64,000 bases of DNA, taken from assembly GCA_902362595.1 (NCBI GenBank), contig CABIXF010000002.1, forward strand, positions 1 through 64,000, written 5' to 3'. Source of the DNA: Bacteroidaceae bacterium (GTDB lineage Bacteria; Bacteroidota; Bacteroidia; Bacteroidales; Bacteroidaceae). Positions 48,779 through 57,496 of this stretch are shown here, piece by piece (position 1 is the first letter of the stretch; every line of letters begins with the position of its first letter). The position numbers were made by a program, and so were the translations under genes. The notes beneath the pieces are model-generated. The model made no database searches. It saw only the letters and a program-made list of their open reading frames with translations, and was not told where the DNA came from.

Positions 48779-48838
48779 GTAATAAAAACCCTATTTTAAG
48801 TTCATTTTGGCAAAATTCCTTTTACTCCTTTGTCTTTT

Positions 48839-49519
48839 TTATGAATTGCCGGTTTCTGTCAGGCGATGGCACTCACATTTGTACACTTTTCCCGGGTATT
48901 CCGACAGCAGGTTCAGGTTGTGCGTGGTCATGATGATGGCCGACCCTTGCCGGCAGATCTCCTGCAACAACTCCACGATGTGCCGACCAGTTTCTACGTC
49001 AAGGTTGCCCGTCGGTTCGTCGGCCAGGATAATGTCCGGTTTGTTCAGGATGGCCCGGGCGATGACGATACGTTGCTGTTCACCTCCCGAAAGTTCGTTA
49101 GGCATTTTATAGCCTTTGTTTTCCATGCCTACCTGTTGGAGTACCTCGTTGATACGCGTTTCTATTTCCGTACGCTTTTTCCATCCGGTAGCTTTGAGCA
49201 CGAATTTCAGGTTCTCGTATACGGTACGGTCGGTCAGCAGTTGGAAGTCTTGAAACACGATACCCAGTTTCCGGCGCAGGGGAGGGAGGTCTTTTCTTTT
49301 CAACTGACGGATAGAGTATCCCATCACCTGGGCCTCTCCGTCGTTGATTTCCACTTCTCCATAGAGTGTTTTCAGAAAAGTGGATTTTCCGCTGCCCACC
49401 TTCCCGATAAGGTAGATGAATTCTCCCTTCTTCAGCTCAAAGTTGATGTCTGAAAGAATTTCCTGTCCCTGCAGGCTGATGCTGACATGCTGGTATGTGA
49501 TAAGCGGTTGTTCTTCCAT
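48839..49519 (-). CDS. ABC transporter ATP-binding protein, FtsE-like
   Basis: A 226-residue ABC ATPase. Walker A is GKVGSGKST (near 37-45), signature LSGGEQQRIVIARA (near 142), Walker B IILADEPTG (near 163), and the switch His is in MTTHN. Overall it resembles FtsE, which with FtsX controls peptidoglycan hydrolases during division. No permease is adjacent. It lies 8 bases after hisIE on the same strand and is probably co-transcribed with the his genes. An alternative is a LolD/MacB-type ATPase. Confidence 0.85.
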   Translation of the reverse strand: MEEQPLITYQHVSISLQGQEILSDINFELKKGEFIYLIGKVGSGKSTFLKTLYGEVEINDGEAQVMGYSIRQLKRKDLPPLRRKLGIVFQDFQLLTDRTVYENLKFVLKATGWKKRTEIETRINEVLQQVGMENKGYKMPNELSGGEQQRIVIARAILNKPDIILADEPTGNLDVETGRHIVELLQEICRQGSAIIMTTHNLNLLSEYPGKVYKCECHRLTETGNS

Positions 49520-49527
49520 GCGTTACA

Positions 49528-50139
49528 TTAATGTTTTTTCCAGTTCGCGCTGTGACGTTCTTTCAGTTCGCGGGCCAGGTCTTCAATGCGGTAGCCTTTG
49601 TAGGTGAGCAATACAATCAGGTGGTACAGCAGGTCGGCTCCTTCGTAAATCAACCGTTCGTCGGTACCGTTGCAGGCCTCGATGACTGTTTCCACTGCCT
49701 CTTCGCCCACTTTCTGCGCCATCTTGTTGACGCCTGAATTGAACAGGCTGGTCGTGTAGGATTTTTCCGGCATCTCCTGGCGGCGTCGGTCGATGAAATC
49801 CTGCAGCTCTTTCAGGAACATGATATCCTGTTCGTTCTTTTCCCCCCAGCAAGTGTCGGTGCCGGTGTGGCAGACAGGGCCGTCCGGGTGTACCATGATG
49901 AGCAGGGTGTCGTTGTCGCAGTCTGCCTTAATGGATACCACGTGCAGGAAGTTGCCGCTCTGTTCGCCCTTGGTCCACAGACGGTTTTTCGTACGGCTGA
50001 AGAAAGTCACCTTTCTCGTTTCCACGGTCTTTTCGTAGGCTTCCTTGTTCATGAAGCCCAGCATCAACACTTTCTGTGTGTAGTTATCTTGGATGATGGC
50101 CGGAATCAGGCCATTCATTTTCTCGAAATCCAGTTCCAT
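49528..50139 (-). CDS. hisIE: Bifunctional phosphoribosyl-AMP cyclohydrolase/phosphoribosyl-ATP pyrophosphatase
   Basis: A 203-residue fusion catalysing steps 2 and 3 of histidine synthesis. The HisI part (about 1-105) has FSRTKNRLWTKGEQSGN and the metal-binding HTGTDTCWGE. The HisE part (about 110-203) has TTSLFNSGVNKMAQKVGEEAVE and the helical end. It is 31 bases after hisF in the his operon. Confidence 0.96.
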   Translation of the reverse strand: MELDFEKMNGLIPAIIQDNYTQKVLMLGFMNKEAYEKTVETRKVTFFSRTKNRLWTKGEQSGNFLHVVSIKADCDNDTLLIMVHPDGPVCHTGTDTCWGEKNEQDIMFLKELQDFIDRRRQEMPEKSYTTSLFNSGVNKMAQKVGEEAVETVIEACNGTDERLIYEGADLLYHLIVLLTYKGYRIEDLARELKERHSANWKKH

Positions 50140-50170
50140 AATTCTTTATTTTTATATATAATGAGTGTTT

Positions 50171-50926
50171 TTATCTGCGCACGGTAACGCCTTCTTTGCA
50201 AAGGTAATCTTTTAATTCGGGAATCCGTATCTCTCCGAAGTGAAAAACGCTGGCTGCGAGCGCCGCGTTGGCTTTTCCCAGCGTAAATGCATCGCGGAAG
50301 TGTTCTTTTTTACCGGCACCTCCCGAAGCGATGACCGGGATGGTCAGTCTGTCGGCCAGTTCAGCCAGTGCCTCATTGGCATAGCCTTCCTTCACCCCGT
50401 CGTGGTCCATGCTCGTGAACAGGATTTCTCCTGCGCCCCGGCGGTTGGCCTCTTCCGCCCATTCCATCAGGAACCGGTCGGTCTTCAGCCGTCCCCCGTT
50501 GAGGTAACATTTCCAGCCCTGCGGAGTCTGGCGCGCATCGATGGCCACCACGCATACCTGTGAGCCGAAATGGAGAGCAATGTCATCAATGAGCTGCGGG
50601 TTGCGGAGGGCAGAGGAGTTGATGGACACCTTGTCCGCTCCGGCGTTCAGAAGCCGTTCCACGTCGCTCAGTTCATGGATGCCGCCTCCCACCGTAAACG
50701 GGATATTGATTTCTGCCGAGATGCGTTTCACCAGTTCCGTAAATGTTTTCCGCCCTTCATGGCTGGCCGTAATGTCCAGGTATACCAGTTCGTCTGCCCC
50801 TTGTTCGCTGTACGCCTTTCCCAGTTCCACCGGGTCGCCGGCCTGCCGCAGGTTGACGAAGTTGGTTCCCTTTACTGTCTGTCCGTCCTTGATGTCCAGA
50901 CAAGGTATGATTCTCTTTGCTAACAT
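50171..50926 (-). CDS. hisF: Imidazole glycerol phosphate synthase subunit HisF
   Basis: A 251-residue TIM barrel that, with HisH, makes imidazole glycerol phosphate and AICAR, linking histidine to purine synthesis. The start [20 protein letters not shown], catalytic Asp11 in CLDIKDG, the phosphate-binding TVGGGI near 80 and [12 protein letters not shown] near 220 are all present. It lies between hisA and hisIE. Confidence 0.97.
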   Translation of the reverse strand: MLAKRIIPCLDIKDGQTVKGTNFVNLRQAGDPVELGKAYSEQGADELVYLDITASHEGRKTFTELVKRISAEINIPFTVGGGIHELSDVERLLNAGADKVSINSSALRNPQLIDDIALHFGSQVCVVAIDARQTPQGWKCYLNGGRLKTDRFLMEWAEEANRRGAGEILFTSMDHDGVKEGYANEALAELADRLTIPVIASGGAGKKEHFRDAFTLGKANAALAASVFHFGEIRIPELKDYLCKEGVTVRR

Positions 50927-50948
50927 AGTTTTGTTTCTTGAATAAGTT

Positions 50949-51671
50949 TTAAGGAAGGAAAGCCTTCAAGTCGTTCAGGGTGATGCGTCCCTCGTAAAAA
51001 GCCTTTCCGAATACCACCGCCGGGATGCCGGCCTCTTCCAGCGCTTCAATGTCCTTCATGCCGCTGATACCTCCGCTGGCAATCAGGTGCAGGTCGGGAT
51101 GAGCCTGGATAATTTCCTTGTACAAGTCGATGGACGGTCCGTTGAGCATGCCGTCGCGGGAGATGTCCGTACAGAGCACTTTCGTGGCCCCTTTCTTGAT
51201 GTATTCGTCGAGGAACGGCATCAGCTCCATCCGGCTGCATTCCAGCCAGCCGTTCACGGCGATTTTTCCATCCTTGGCATCCGCTCCCAGGATAATCCGT
51301 TCGCTACCATAGGCCTCCATCCATCGGCTGAACGTGTCCGGCTCCTTCACGGCGATACTGCCCAAGGTAACCATCTGCGCCCCGCTCTCGAAAGCGATGT
51401 GCAGGTCTTCGTCACTTTTGATGCCTCCGCCGAAGTCGATGGTCAGTGAGGTCTGTCCGGCCAATGCCTCCAGTACCTTGTAATTTACGATGTGTTTGGA
51501 AGCCGCTCCGTCCAGGTCCACCACGTGTAGCCGACGGATACCGTGTGCCTCAAACATCTTGGCCACTTCCACCGGGTTCTCGTTGTACACCTTTTTCGAC
51601 TGGTAGTCTCCTTGTGAAAGTCGTACGCATTTGCCGTCGATGACATCGATGGCAGGAATAAGTTCTATCAT
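50949..51671 (-). CDS. hisA: ProFAR isomerase HisA
   Basis: A 240-residue TIM barrel performing the Amadori isomerisation of ProFAR to PRFAR in histidine synthesis. [19 protein letters not shown] near the start carries catalytic Asp8; [12 protein letters not shown] and [11 protein letters not shown] (second Asp near 128) follow, then [11 protein letters not shown]. Gap to hisF is 22 bases. Confidence 0.97.
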   Translation of the reverse strand: MIELIPAIDVIDGKCVRLSQGDYQSKKVYNENPVEVAKMFEAHGIRRLHVVDLDGAASKHIVNYKVLEALAGQTSLTIDFGGGIKSDEDLHIAFESGAQMVTLGSIAVKEPDTFSRWMEAYGSERIILGADAKDGKIAVNGWLECSRMELMPFLDEYIKKGATKVLCTDISRDGMLNGPSIDLYKEIIQAHPDLHLIASGGISGMKDIEALEEAGIPAVVFGKAFYEGRITLNDLKAFLP

Positions 51672-51701
51672 AGGATGTTCTTATGCAAATTGAGTGAAAG
51701 A

Positions 51702-52292
51702 TTAAAGATTCAGAAAGTTGCGCAGGATACATTCGCCCACCTTGCCGCTCTTTTCCGGGTGGAACTGGGTGGCATAGAAGTTGTCCTTGTGCAGTGCCGC
51801 ACTGAACGGAGTGATATATTCCGTAGTAGCCGCTGTAAACTCGTTGACCGGCACATAGAAACTATGGACGAAATACACGAATTCTTCCTCCTTGAGTCCC
51901 TGGAACAGCGGGCTGCGGAGATGCGAAAGCGTGTTCCATCCCATGTGGGGCACTTTGTCCTCTGGATGGGTTGGCTGGAATTTCTTCACTTCCGCGTCGA
52001 AGATGCCCAGACAGTCGACGTCTCCTTCCTCGGAATGGCGGCAGAGCAGCTGCATGCCCAGGCAGATACCTAACACCGGTTGCTTGAGGTCCTTGATGAG
52101 CTGGTCCAGTCCACATCCCTTCAAGTAATCCATGGTGGTGCGTGCTTCGCCCACTCCCGGAAAGATGACCTTGTCGGCACTGAGCAGTGTTTCCTTGTCG
52201 TGGGTGATGATGGGTTCCACGCCCAACCGCTTCAGGGCACAGTCTACCGAGAAAAGGTTGCCGGCATTGTATTTTATGATGGCGATTTTCAT
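51702..52292 (-). CDS. hisH: Imidazole glycerol phosphate synthase glutaminase subunit HisH
   Basis: A 196-residue glutamine amidotransferase that supplies ammonia to HisF. The catalytic Cys is in GICLGMQLL (near residue 78), with the His-x-Glu pair in ATQFHPEKSG near 178-183. It is the first gene of the his operon hisH-hisA-hisF-hisIE, with a -7 box 36 bases upstream. Confidence 0.97.
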   Translation of the reverse strand: MKIAIIKYNAGNLFSVDCALKRLGVEPIITHDKETLLSADKVIFPGVGEARTTMDYLKGCGLDQLIKDLKQPVLGICLGMQLLCRHSEEGDVDCLGIFDAEVKKFQPTHPEDKVPHMGWNTLSHLRSPLFQGLKEEEFVYFVHSFYVPVNEFTAATTEYITPFSAALHKDNFYATQFHPEKSGKVGECILRNFLNL

Positions 52293-52327
52293 TCTGTACT
52301 ATTTTTTTTGTAGAAAAATTGTTTTTG

Positions 52328-52335
52328 CAAAAGTA
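52328..52335 (-). promoter_or_regulatory. -7 promoter box of the his operon
   Basis: Minus-strand TACTTTTG (TAnnTTTG), 36 bases upstream of the hisH ATG. Confidence 0.55.
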
Positions 52336-52505
52336 ACGAATTATAATCAATCTCCTAATAAACGCAACGAAAAGTTTGTCGCTTACTTTCTTTTTCTGAC
52401 AAGATGGAGTGGGATGGCCCTCTTTTTCTTATTTTTCATCTTTCGTCTGTGAGACTTCTGCTGAATTTTTTTTCATGAAGCTATTGCAGGTTCAAAAAAT
52501 TGTAC

Positions 52506-52513
52506 TACCTTTG
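52506..52513 (+). promoter_or_regulatory. -7 promoter box of tRNA-Asp
   Basis: TACCTTTG matches TAnnTTTG and lies 43 bases before the tRNA. Confidence 0.5.
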
Positions 52514-52555
52514 CAACCGCAATCGAGAGAGAAAGCAACGAAAGAAAAACTTAAT

Positions 52556-52629
52556 GGTGCGTTAGTTCAGTTGGTTAGAATACATGCCTGTCACGCATGG
52601 GGTCACGGGTTCGAGTCCCGTACGCACCG
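52556..52629 (+). tRNA. tRNA-Asp (anticodon GTC)
   Basis: A 74-base tRNA. The acceptor stem is GGTGCGT/ACGCACC with discriminator G. The anticodon arm CATGC-CTGTCAC-GCATG has anticodon GTC, and the T arm has the loop GGTTCGAGTCC. The CCA end is not encoded. It is intact and is not visibly split or copied, so it does not look like the attachment site of the element to its right. Confidence 0.95.
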
Positions 52630-52666
52630 CTGAGACTCAAGGACAACTGAGAGTCTGAAAGTGACA

Positions 52667-52702
52667 AAGTCCACAATTCCAATGAATTGTGGACTTTTTT
52701 TA
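52667..52702 (+). terminator. Terminator after tRNA-Asp
   Basis: A perfect 13-base stem (AAGTCCACAATTC with GAATTGTGGACTT), 4-base loop and a run of T on the plus side. It works for the tRNA transcript. Confidence 0.85.
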
Positions 52703-53171
52703 TGTCTTGTAAGTACCAATCCAAGGACATCAAACAGCCCACTTCGGACAAAGTTCCGTTACTAAATCGTTACAGAAAAACCGACGTCTGATTATTGTAA
52801 CGATTTTCATGCTAACTCGCTGATTTTTCAGCTGTTGTCTTAATTCTTTCTGCTCATAATTCAATTAATGACATTTCCTTTGTGAGATTGTGTAACGATT
52901 GTAACGAAGGATATAAAAACAGATGCAGTTATGAGCAAATTCAGGTCCTTTCTGGGAAATCTAAAAAAGATTCTGAAATATGTCTTTTACTTGATTGTCC
53001 AATAGAAATTGACGACCTTTACTTGGGGAAAAGGAAAAAAGAATAAATTGCTTCTGTTTCTGGCCTTCTGATTATTATTATTGATTTTTAGCGAATTATC
53101 CATGCTATGTATGGGGATTGGAAGATTTGTCATTGTCGGCCGATGGAATTTGTTTAATCAGATATTTTTAT

Positions 53172-53179
53172 TATCTTTG
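53172..53179 (+). promoter_or_regulatory. -7 box without an intact downstream gene
   Basis: TATCTTTG matches TAnnTTTG. Only a 13-codon frame follows before the presumed element boundary. Confidence 0.35.
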
Positions 53180-53324
53180 CGAAGGATAATTAAAAAAGCT
53201 GTATCTGATTGATACACAGAATGGAATTGAAGAGTATATGATTTTAGGTAACGATTTAGCGACATTCAGAATGCTCTGACCTGCTGCGGTTTACCTCATA
53301 GCTTCAAACAACTCTTTCGTACTT

Positions 53325-53334
53325 GCAAAGATAC
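53325..53334. other. Candidate attachment core, left end of the conjugative element
   Basis: GCAAAGATAC is the reverse complement of GTATCTTTGC, which fits the GTAnnTTTGC core used by IntDOT-type integrases. It lies exactly where AT-rich chromosomal sequence changes to GC-rich element sequence (about 53.34 kb). The motif overlaps the normal -7 promoter consensus and also occurs at 6809-6818 and 8954-8963, so the match alone is not proof. Confidence 0.4.
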
Positions 53335-54250
53335 TTTTTTTATCCTATACCGCCAAATCATTACCGGTTTTTTAGGGATTTTGCCATTACCTTGTTCTGA
53401 AAACGGCTTCCGGCTTGATGTGCGCAAGCCCATTTCAGAAGCGGCACAAGCGAAGAAAAGCCCACGACGACCACAATGTCACAAGTGACACTGCCATCGT
53501 CGCGGGCATTTCTTTTATGTGCTTGTGCAGAACGGACAAGTCCGTTTTCATCCATTTCCTTTTTTCGTCTCCATTTGGCACGGAAATGCCGCCGGATACA
53601 GGACACGTAAACGTGAATCTGCACCTGCGACTATTTCCGGCTGTTGTATCTTTCTTGTCCCCAAACCGTCTTGCCCCACTTTTGCCGGACCGGGCAATGG
53701 CAGGCAAGACCATTTGAAGACAAATGCCGCCGGAAGAACATCTGCAAGCGCAAGCCATGCACGCATGACAATGACGCTTGCAGGACTTCTGTCACGGCGG
53801 CACGAAAGCGTTGCTTTCCCCTTGTCCGTTGCACTGCCCTTTGTTTTTTTCCTGTGGCGCATCGCGCCATCCCACACTCTTTCCCTTTTCCTTTCCGCCT
53901 CTCCAAAAGTATGCCAATGTTCCCATGCCGCCATTCCAGACGGCATCAGTGGTCATTTTCGTTGCAGGGGCAAAGGTAATTCCGGGATTGTACGGGGCTG
54001 CAAGGTCGGGCCGCCTTGCGGTTGCCTGGAAAAATCTCCACCCTCGCAGGCTCAGGTAGTATTTTGTCCGGCAAACCTTGCATCCCCGAATCCCGACCTT
54101 TGAGAAGCCCCCGAAACGAAAACGACCGATGCGCGGTCGGAAGACGTCACAAGAGAACATCGGACATACGGAGAGGCGAAAAGAAAAAGGACTCGACCCG
54201 ACCTCACCAACCGAACAAGACAAGTAACAACAACTTAAAATTTGGAAGAT
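53335..54250. other. GC-rich end region of the conjugative element without a clear gene
   Basis: Several overlapping open frames on both strands run through this GC-rich stretch, the longest about 130 codons on the minus strand (53548-53946), but none resembles a protein I recognise. A minus-strand TAccTTTG box lies at 53971-53978. The part from 53980 to 54250 looks like a long untranslated leader of the rightward small-gene array. Possible contents are a non-coding RNA, a transfer-related site, or end sequences for the recombinase. Confidence 0.35.
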
Positions 54251-54469
54251 ATGAGAATGACATTGAGCGACATCGGAAAGGCATTGTGGAGGGCATTATC
54301 CGCAATCGTAAGGACGGCATCGGACATCGCCCTTTGCGCAGGAGGCTTGGCGGTAGGCATCGCAGGGGAAATCCTGCTGGGTGTGTTGAACTTCATGTTC
54401 GGCATCATTATAGTCCTGCTTTCAATCGTGGCGACTATCGCAATTTTCATTTGGCTATTAACCCTTTAA
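54251..54469 (+). CDS. Small membrane protein of the conjugative element
   Basis: A 72-residue protein (ATG 54251) with two hydrophobic stretches at about 22-45 and 47-70. It begins the rightward array of small element genes, 11 bases before the next one. No family recognised. Confidence 0.6.
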   Translation: MRMTLSDIGKALWRALSAIVRTASDIALCAGGLAVGIAGEILLGVLNFMFGIIIVLLSIVATIAIFIWLLTL

Positions 54470-54480
54470 TTCATACAGAC

Positions 54481-54702
54481 ATGGCGAAAAGACACAGCAA
54501 GACGGCAGCGCAGCAGTGCAGGTATTACGAGGTGGACAACATCTTCGAGTACATGGTGGAAACCTACATCAACGGCAATTTCACTTCATTCAGAAGGCTT
54601 TACCACGAGTTGGACAAGGAAACGAGAAAGGGCTTCATCTATTTCCTCATCGTGGAATGTCCGCCCCGATACCACATCGAGATTTTGCAACAGACCGTTT
54701 AA
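54481..54702 (+). CDS. Small element protein, unknown function
   Basis: A 73-residue soluble protein starting MAKRHSKTAAQQCRYYEVDN. A longer open frame extends 155 codons upstream, but it covers the neighbouring gene in another frame, so ATG 54481 is the sensible start. The sequence is basic at the start and then helix-rich (FEYMVETYINGNFTSFRRLY). No family recognised. Confidence 0.65.
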   Translation: MAKRHSKTAAQQCRYYEVDNIFEYMVETYINGNFTSFRRLYHELDKETRKGFIYFLIVECPPRYHIEILQQTV

Positions 54703-54720
54703 TCATTCAACACTAAGCGT

Positions 54721-55017
54721 ATGGACACATTCAACTTTTATCAGGACTGCAAGGTTACCTGTTGGGAACGTACCCGTTTCTCCATCAAAGCAAACAGCTA
54801 CGAAGAAGCGAAAGCCATAATCCTTTCGTGGAAAGACAAGGACGTGAACAGCCGTATCGGCATTGACAAGGATATCGTTTATTCCGACTACGAGTTGAAC
54901 CCCGAAACAGTGGAAGGACTTTCCCCATCAGAGAACGGCAATAATCCGACAATGGAAATCTATGGTGAAGCAGACGAGTTGTTATATGACAATATGAATA
55001 TGGAGGACGGGATATGA
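54721..55017 (+). CDS. Acidic small element protein, unknown function
   Basis: A 98-residue acidic protein. It starts MDTFNFYQDCKVTCWERTRF, and the part KANSYEEAKAIILSWKDKDV looks like a short alpha/beta unit. It overlaps the next gene by 4 bases (ATGA), indicating translational coupling. No function can be given. Confidence 0.68.
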   Translation: MDTFNFYQDCKVTCWERTRFSIKANSYEEAKAIILSWKDKDVNSRIGIDKDIVYSDYELNPETVEGLSPSENGNNPTMEIYGEADELLYDNMNMEDGI

Positions 55018-55262
55018 ACAAGACAACGGAAAAGATACCCACATGGAGTTTGGGATACATCATCAACGGAGATACAACGGGACTGACGGACGAGGAAATC
55101 CGCATGATTGACAAATGGCAGAGCGAGTGGAACGTGCAGGTTGTTTCACCCCTCACGGACGAGGAAGGCAAAGCACAGCCCTACTTTTCACATTACCCCC
55201 TTTTCGGACCTCCTGCCGAAGTGGAGGACTGCGAGATACTTTACACGAATGACAACATCTAA
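55014..55262 (+). CDS. Small element protein, unknown function
   Basis: An 82-residue protein whose start overlaps the stop of the preceding gene (ATGA). It is soluble and acidic (WSLGYIINGDTTGLTDEEIR, then a C-terminal PAEVEDCEILYTNDNI). Its length and place match small genes that precede pcfK in related elements. No family assigned. Confidence 0.66.
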   Translation: MNKTTEKIPTWSLGYIINGDTTGLTDEEIRMIDKWQSEWNVQVVSPLTDEEGKAQPYFSHYPLFGPPAEVEDCEILYTNDNI

Positions 55263-55273
55263 AATATGACGAT

Positions 55274-55690
55274 ATGAGCAAGACAACAGACCATTTCAAG
55301 CGGACAATCCAAGCCTATCTGGACAGCCGTGCAGCGGAGGACAAGCTGTTTGCAGCCAGTTACAACAAGCCGTACAAGAACATAGACGAGTGCGTGACCT
55401 ATATCCTCAATTGGGTGAAGAACAGCGGATGCAATGGCTTCACGGACGGGGAAATCTACTCCCAAGCCGTCCATTACTATGACGAGGACGACATCGAAGT
55501 CGGCAAGCCCCTGCAATGCCAAGTGGTGGTGAACCATGCGGTGGAACTGACGGACGAGGAAAAGGCGGAGGCAAGGCAGCAAGCCATCCGCCAATACCAA
55601 GCCGAGGAACTGCGCAAGTTACAGAACCGGAACAAGGCTAAGGCGAGCCAAAAGACAAACGCACAACAAGTTGAACTTTCATTATTCTGA
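55274..55690 (+). CDS. PcfK-like protein
   Basis: A 138-residue protein resembling PcfK-like proteins of Bacteroidetes conjugative elements. It has an N-terminal FKRTIQAYLDSRAAEDKLFA and a central CVTYILNWVKNSGCNGFTDGE. The long charged C-terminal helix (TDEEKAEARQQAIRQYQAEE) is Gln- and Lys-rich. Its molecular role is unknown. It is 4 bases before the PcfJ-like gene, and the pair usually travels together. Confidence 0.8.
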   Translation: MSKTTDHFKRTIQAYLDSRAAEDKLFAASYNKPYKNIDECVTYILNWVKNSGCNGFTDGEIYSQAVHYYDEDDIEVGKPLQCQVVVNHAVELTDEEKAEARQQAIRQYQAEELRKLQNRNKAKASQKTNAQQVELSLF

Positions 55691-55694
55691 CCCT

Positions 55695-56978
55695 ATGAAA
55701 CCCAAAACACCCATACAGAAAGAAATCATCCGTTTGAGCGCAAAACTCCCCGAACTGACAAAAGCACAGCGCACCTACGCTTTCCGCCATTGCTTCAAGC
55801 ACTACGGCAAGCGCAACGCAAAAGGCGTCATCACCTGCACGGAGTGCGGACACGCATGGAAGAGCGGGCACAGCCTTGCCGATACCATTTGCGGATGCAC
55901 CTGCCCGAACTGCGGAACGGAACTTGAAATCACGGACACCCGAAAGAGGGTGTTCGTGGACAATGAGTATTTTTCCATCATCACCACCTGCAAAGGCTAC
56001 CAGGTGATACGCTTCTTTCTCGCCAAGAGCCGTCAGAAAGTCGGGCAGAAGGCGGAGTATTCCATCTGCGAGGTGGCACAGCGGTGGATTGCGCCCGACG
56101 GCAGGTCGGAAACGGTGGCGCGGTTGCGTGGCATGTCAATCCTCTACTATGACTTGTGGATAGAGGACAGCCCGATGGAAATACGCAAGAACAATGGACA
56201 CAGAGTGTACGACATAGCCCCCGTCTGCACCTACCCACGTCAGCGAATTATCCCCGAAATCAAGCGCAACGGCTTTGACGGCAATTTTCACGGCATATTG
56301 CCTTACGACTTCTTCAAGACAATCCTTTCGGACAGCCGAGCGGAAACATTGCTGAAGTCGGGGCAATACCCGATGCTTTCTTACTACCTGCGCAACCGCT
56401 TTAACATGTCGGAGTATTGGCAGTCGGTGAAAATCTGCATCCGCAACGGCTACACCATCCAAGACGCTTCGATGTGGCGTGACATGGTGGACTTGCTGCG
56501 CTACTTAGGAAAAGATACCAACAGCCCGAAGTATGTCTGTCCGCAAAACCTCAAAACCGAACACGACAAGTTGGTGCGGAAAAGTGAACGGCAAAGGGAG
56601 CGTGAAAAGACGGAAAAGGAACGGCAGGAGGCATTGGAAAACGAGAAGGACTATCTGAAAGCCAAAGGGATGTTCTTCGGACTGACGTTCACCGACAACC
56701 TCATCCTTGTCAAGGTGATAGAGAGTGTGGCTGAAATGTTTGCCGAAGGCAGGGCGATGCACCATTGCGTGGGGCAATACCACAAGAGAGAGGACTCCCT
56801 TATCCTTTCCGCCACGATTGACGGAGAGCGCATTGAAACGGTGGAAGTGGACTTGCGGACGCTGAAAGTGGTGCAGAGCCGTGGCGTATGCAACTCCAAC
56901 ACCGAATACCACGACCGCATCATCAAGCTTGTGGAGGACAATGCCGAGCAGATACGGCAGCGGATGAATGCGGCATGA
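55695..56978 (+). CDS. PcfJ-like protein
   Basis: A 427-residue protein of the PcfJ-like family. It has an N-terminal zinc-ribbon-like part (CTECGHAWKSG then CTCPNCGTEL, about 50-85), a long helical central region, a highly charged segment (about 300-325, many KE and ER pairs), and the C-terminal PcfJ signature MHHCVGQYHKREDSLI near 360. Start ATG 55695 lies just after the PcfK stop; an alternative ATG at 55671 would overlap it. PcfJ function is unknown; the zinc ribbon hints at nucleic-acid contact. Confidence 0.82.
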   Translation: MKPKTPIQKEIIRLSAKLPELTKAQRTYAFRHCFKHYGKRNAKGVITCTECGHAWKSGHSLADTICGCTCPNCGTELEITDTRKRVFVDNEYFSIITTCKGYQVIRFFLAKSRQKVGQKAEYSICEVAQRWIAPDGRSETVARLRGMSILYYDLWIEDSPMEIRKNNGHRVYDIAPVCTYPRQRIIPEIKRNGFDGNFHGILPYDFFKTILSDSRAETLLKSGQYPMLSYYLRNRFNMSEYWQSVKICIRNGYTIQDASMWRDMVDLLRYLGKDTNSPKYVCPQNLKTEHDKLVRKSERQREREKTEKERQEALENEKDYLKAKGMFFGLTFTDNLILVKVIESVAEMFAEGRAMHHCVGQYHKREDSLILSATIDGERIETVEVDLRTLKVVQSRGVCNSNTEYHDRIIKLVEDNAEQIRQRMNAA

Positions 56979-57005
56979 TTGTATAACAACCTAATAATTA
57001 CAGAT

Positions 57006-57263
57006 ATGGAAGTGAAAATAGAAAATCTGATTTTCGGGTGGCACGAGGAATTGCCCGAAATGTTCATCGAATTGTTGAACACGCTTGTACTGACAAAGAA
57101 CGAGCAGGATGTAAAGGATGTAATGGAAGTATTCGCCCGAAAGGAACTTTTCAATGCCCTTTTCGCATTCGGGTATGGCGCACACCATTTATGGGTGACG
57201 CAGAAGAAGGCTTCCGACCCCGACCAATGTTTGGAGAACAGATTACTGATTGTTGAATTTTAA
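57006..57263 (+). CDS. Small element protein, unknown function
   Basis: An 85-residue helical, acidic protein starting MEVKIENLIFGWHEELPEM. A start nine codons earlier is possible, but ATG 57006 fits spacing better. No family recognised. It continues the rightward array after the PcfJ-like gene. Confidence 0.6.
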   Translation: MEVKIENLIFGWHEELPEMFIELLNTLVLTKNEQDVKDVMEVFARKELFNALFAFGYGAHHLWVTQKKASDPDQCLENRLLIVEF

Positions 57264-57274
57264 TTGATAAGGCT

Positions 57275-57496
57275 ATGGCAACGAGAATGACCATTAACGG
57301 AACAAGCACCTGCCAAGCGGCAGGAACGGAGAAATATGAGAGTTTTCAAACAAGTATCGGCAGGAAAAGTCGCACTTTCGTGCAATACGACTACCGCCAT
57401 ACAGACGGAGAATTGTTTTCCTGCGTAAAGCCCACGCTGGACGAGTGCAGGCGATTGCGTGACGAATGGATTAAAACGAAGGAGGACAGGCTATGA
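57275..57496 (+). CDS. DUF3873-type small element protein
   Basis: A 73-residue protein. The start MATRMTINGTSTCQAAGTEK and the part FVQYDYRHTDGELFSCV match what I remember of DUF3873 proteins of Bacteroides conjugative elements. It overlaps the next gene by 4 bases. Function unknown. Confidence 0.7.
   Translation: MATRMTINGTSTCQAAGTEKYESFQTSIGRKSRTFVQYDYRHTDGELFSCVKPTLDECRRLRDEWIKTKEDRL

Larger units (their letters stand above)
52630..53324. other. Gene-poor chromosomal stretch between tRNA-Asp and the conjugative element
   Basis: AT-rich and without a convincing gene. It contains a terminator at 52667-52702, repeated CGTTACA/TGTAACG words near 52770-52910, and a plus-strand -7 box (TATCTTTG, 53172-53179). 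A 13-codon open frame starting at ATG 53236 (MILGNDLATFRML) then stops. This could be the cut-off start of a chromosomal gene, but evidence is thin. Confidence 0.4.

Noticed and set aside
48724..48838. Lysine riboswitch before aspartate kinase
   Set aside because: The leader after the -7 box is under 50 bases, too short for a lysine riboswitch, and no matching folds were seen.
52556..52629. tRNA-Asp as attachment site of the conjugative element
   Set aside because: The tRNA has its own terminator and about 600 bases of non-element DNA follow; no repeat of its 3' end was noticed near the element.
54016..54480. Long 5' extension of the gene at 54481
   Set aside because: It covers the neighbouring membrane-protein gene in another frame and has an unnatural Arg-rich composition.
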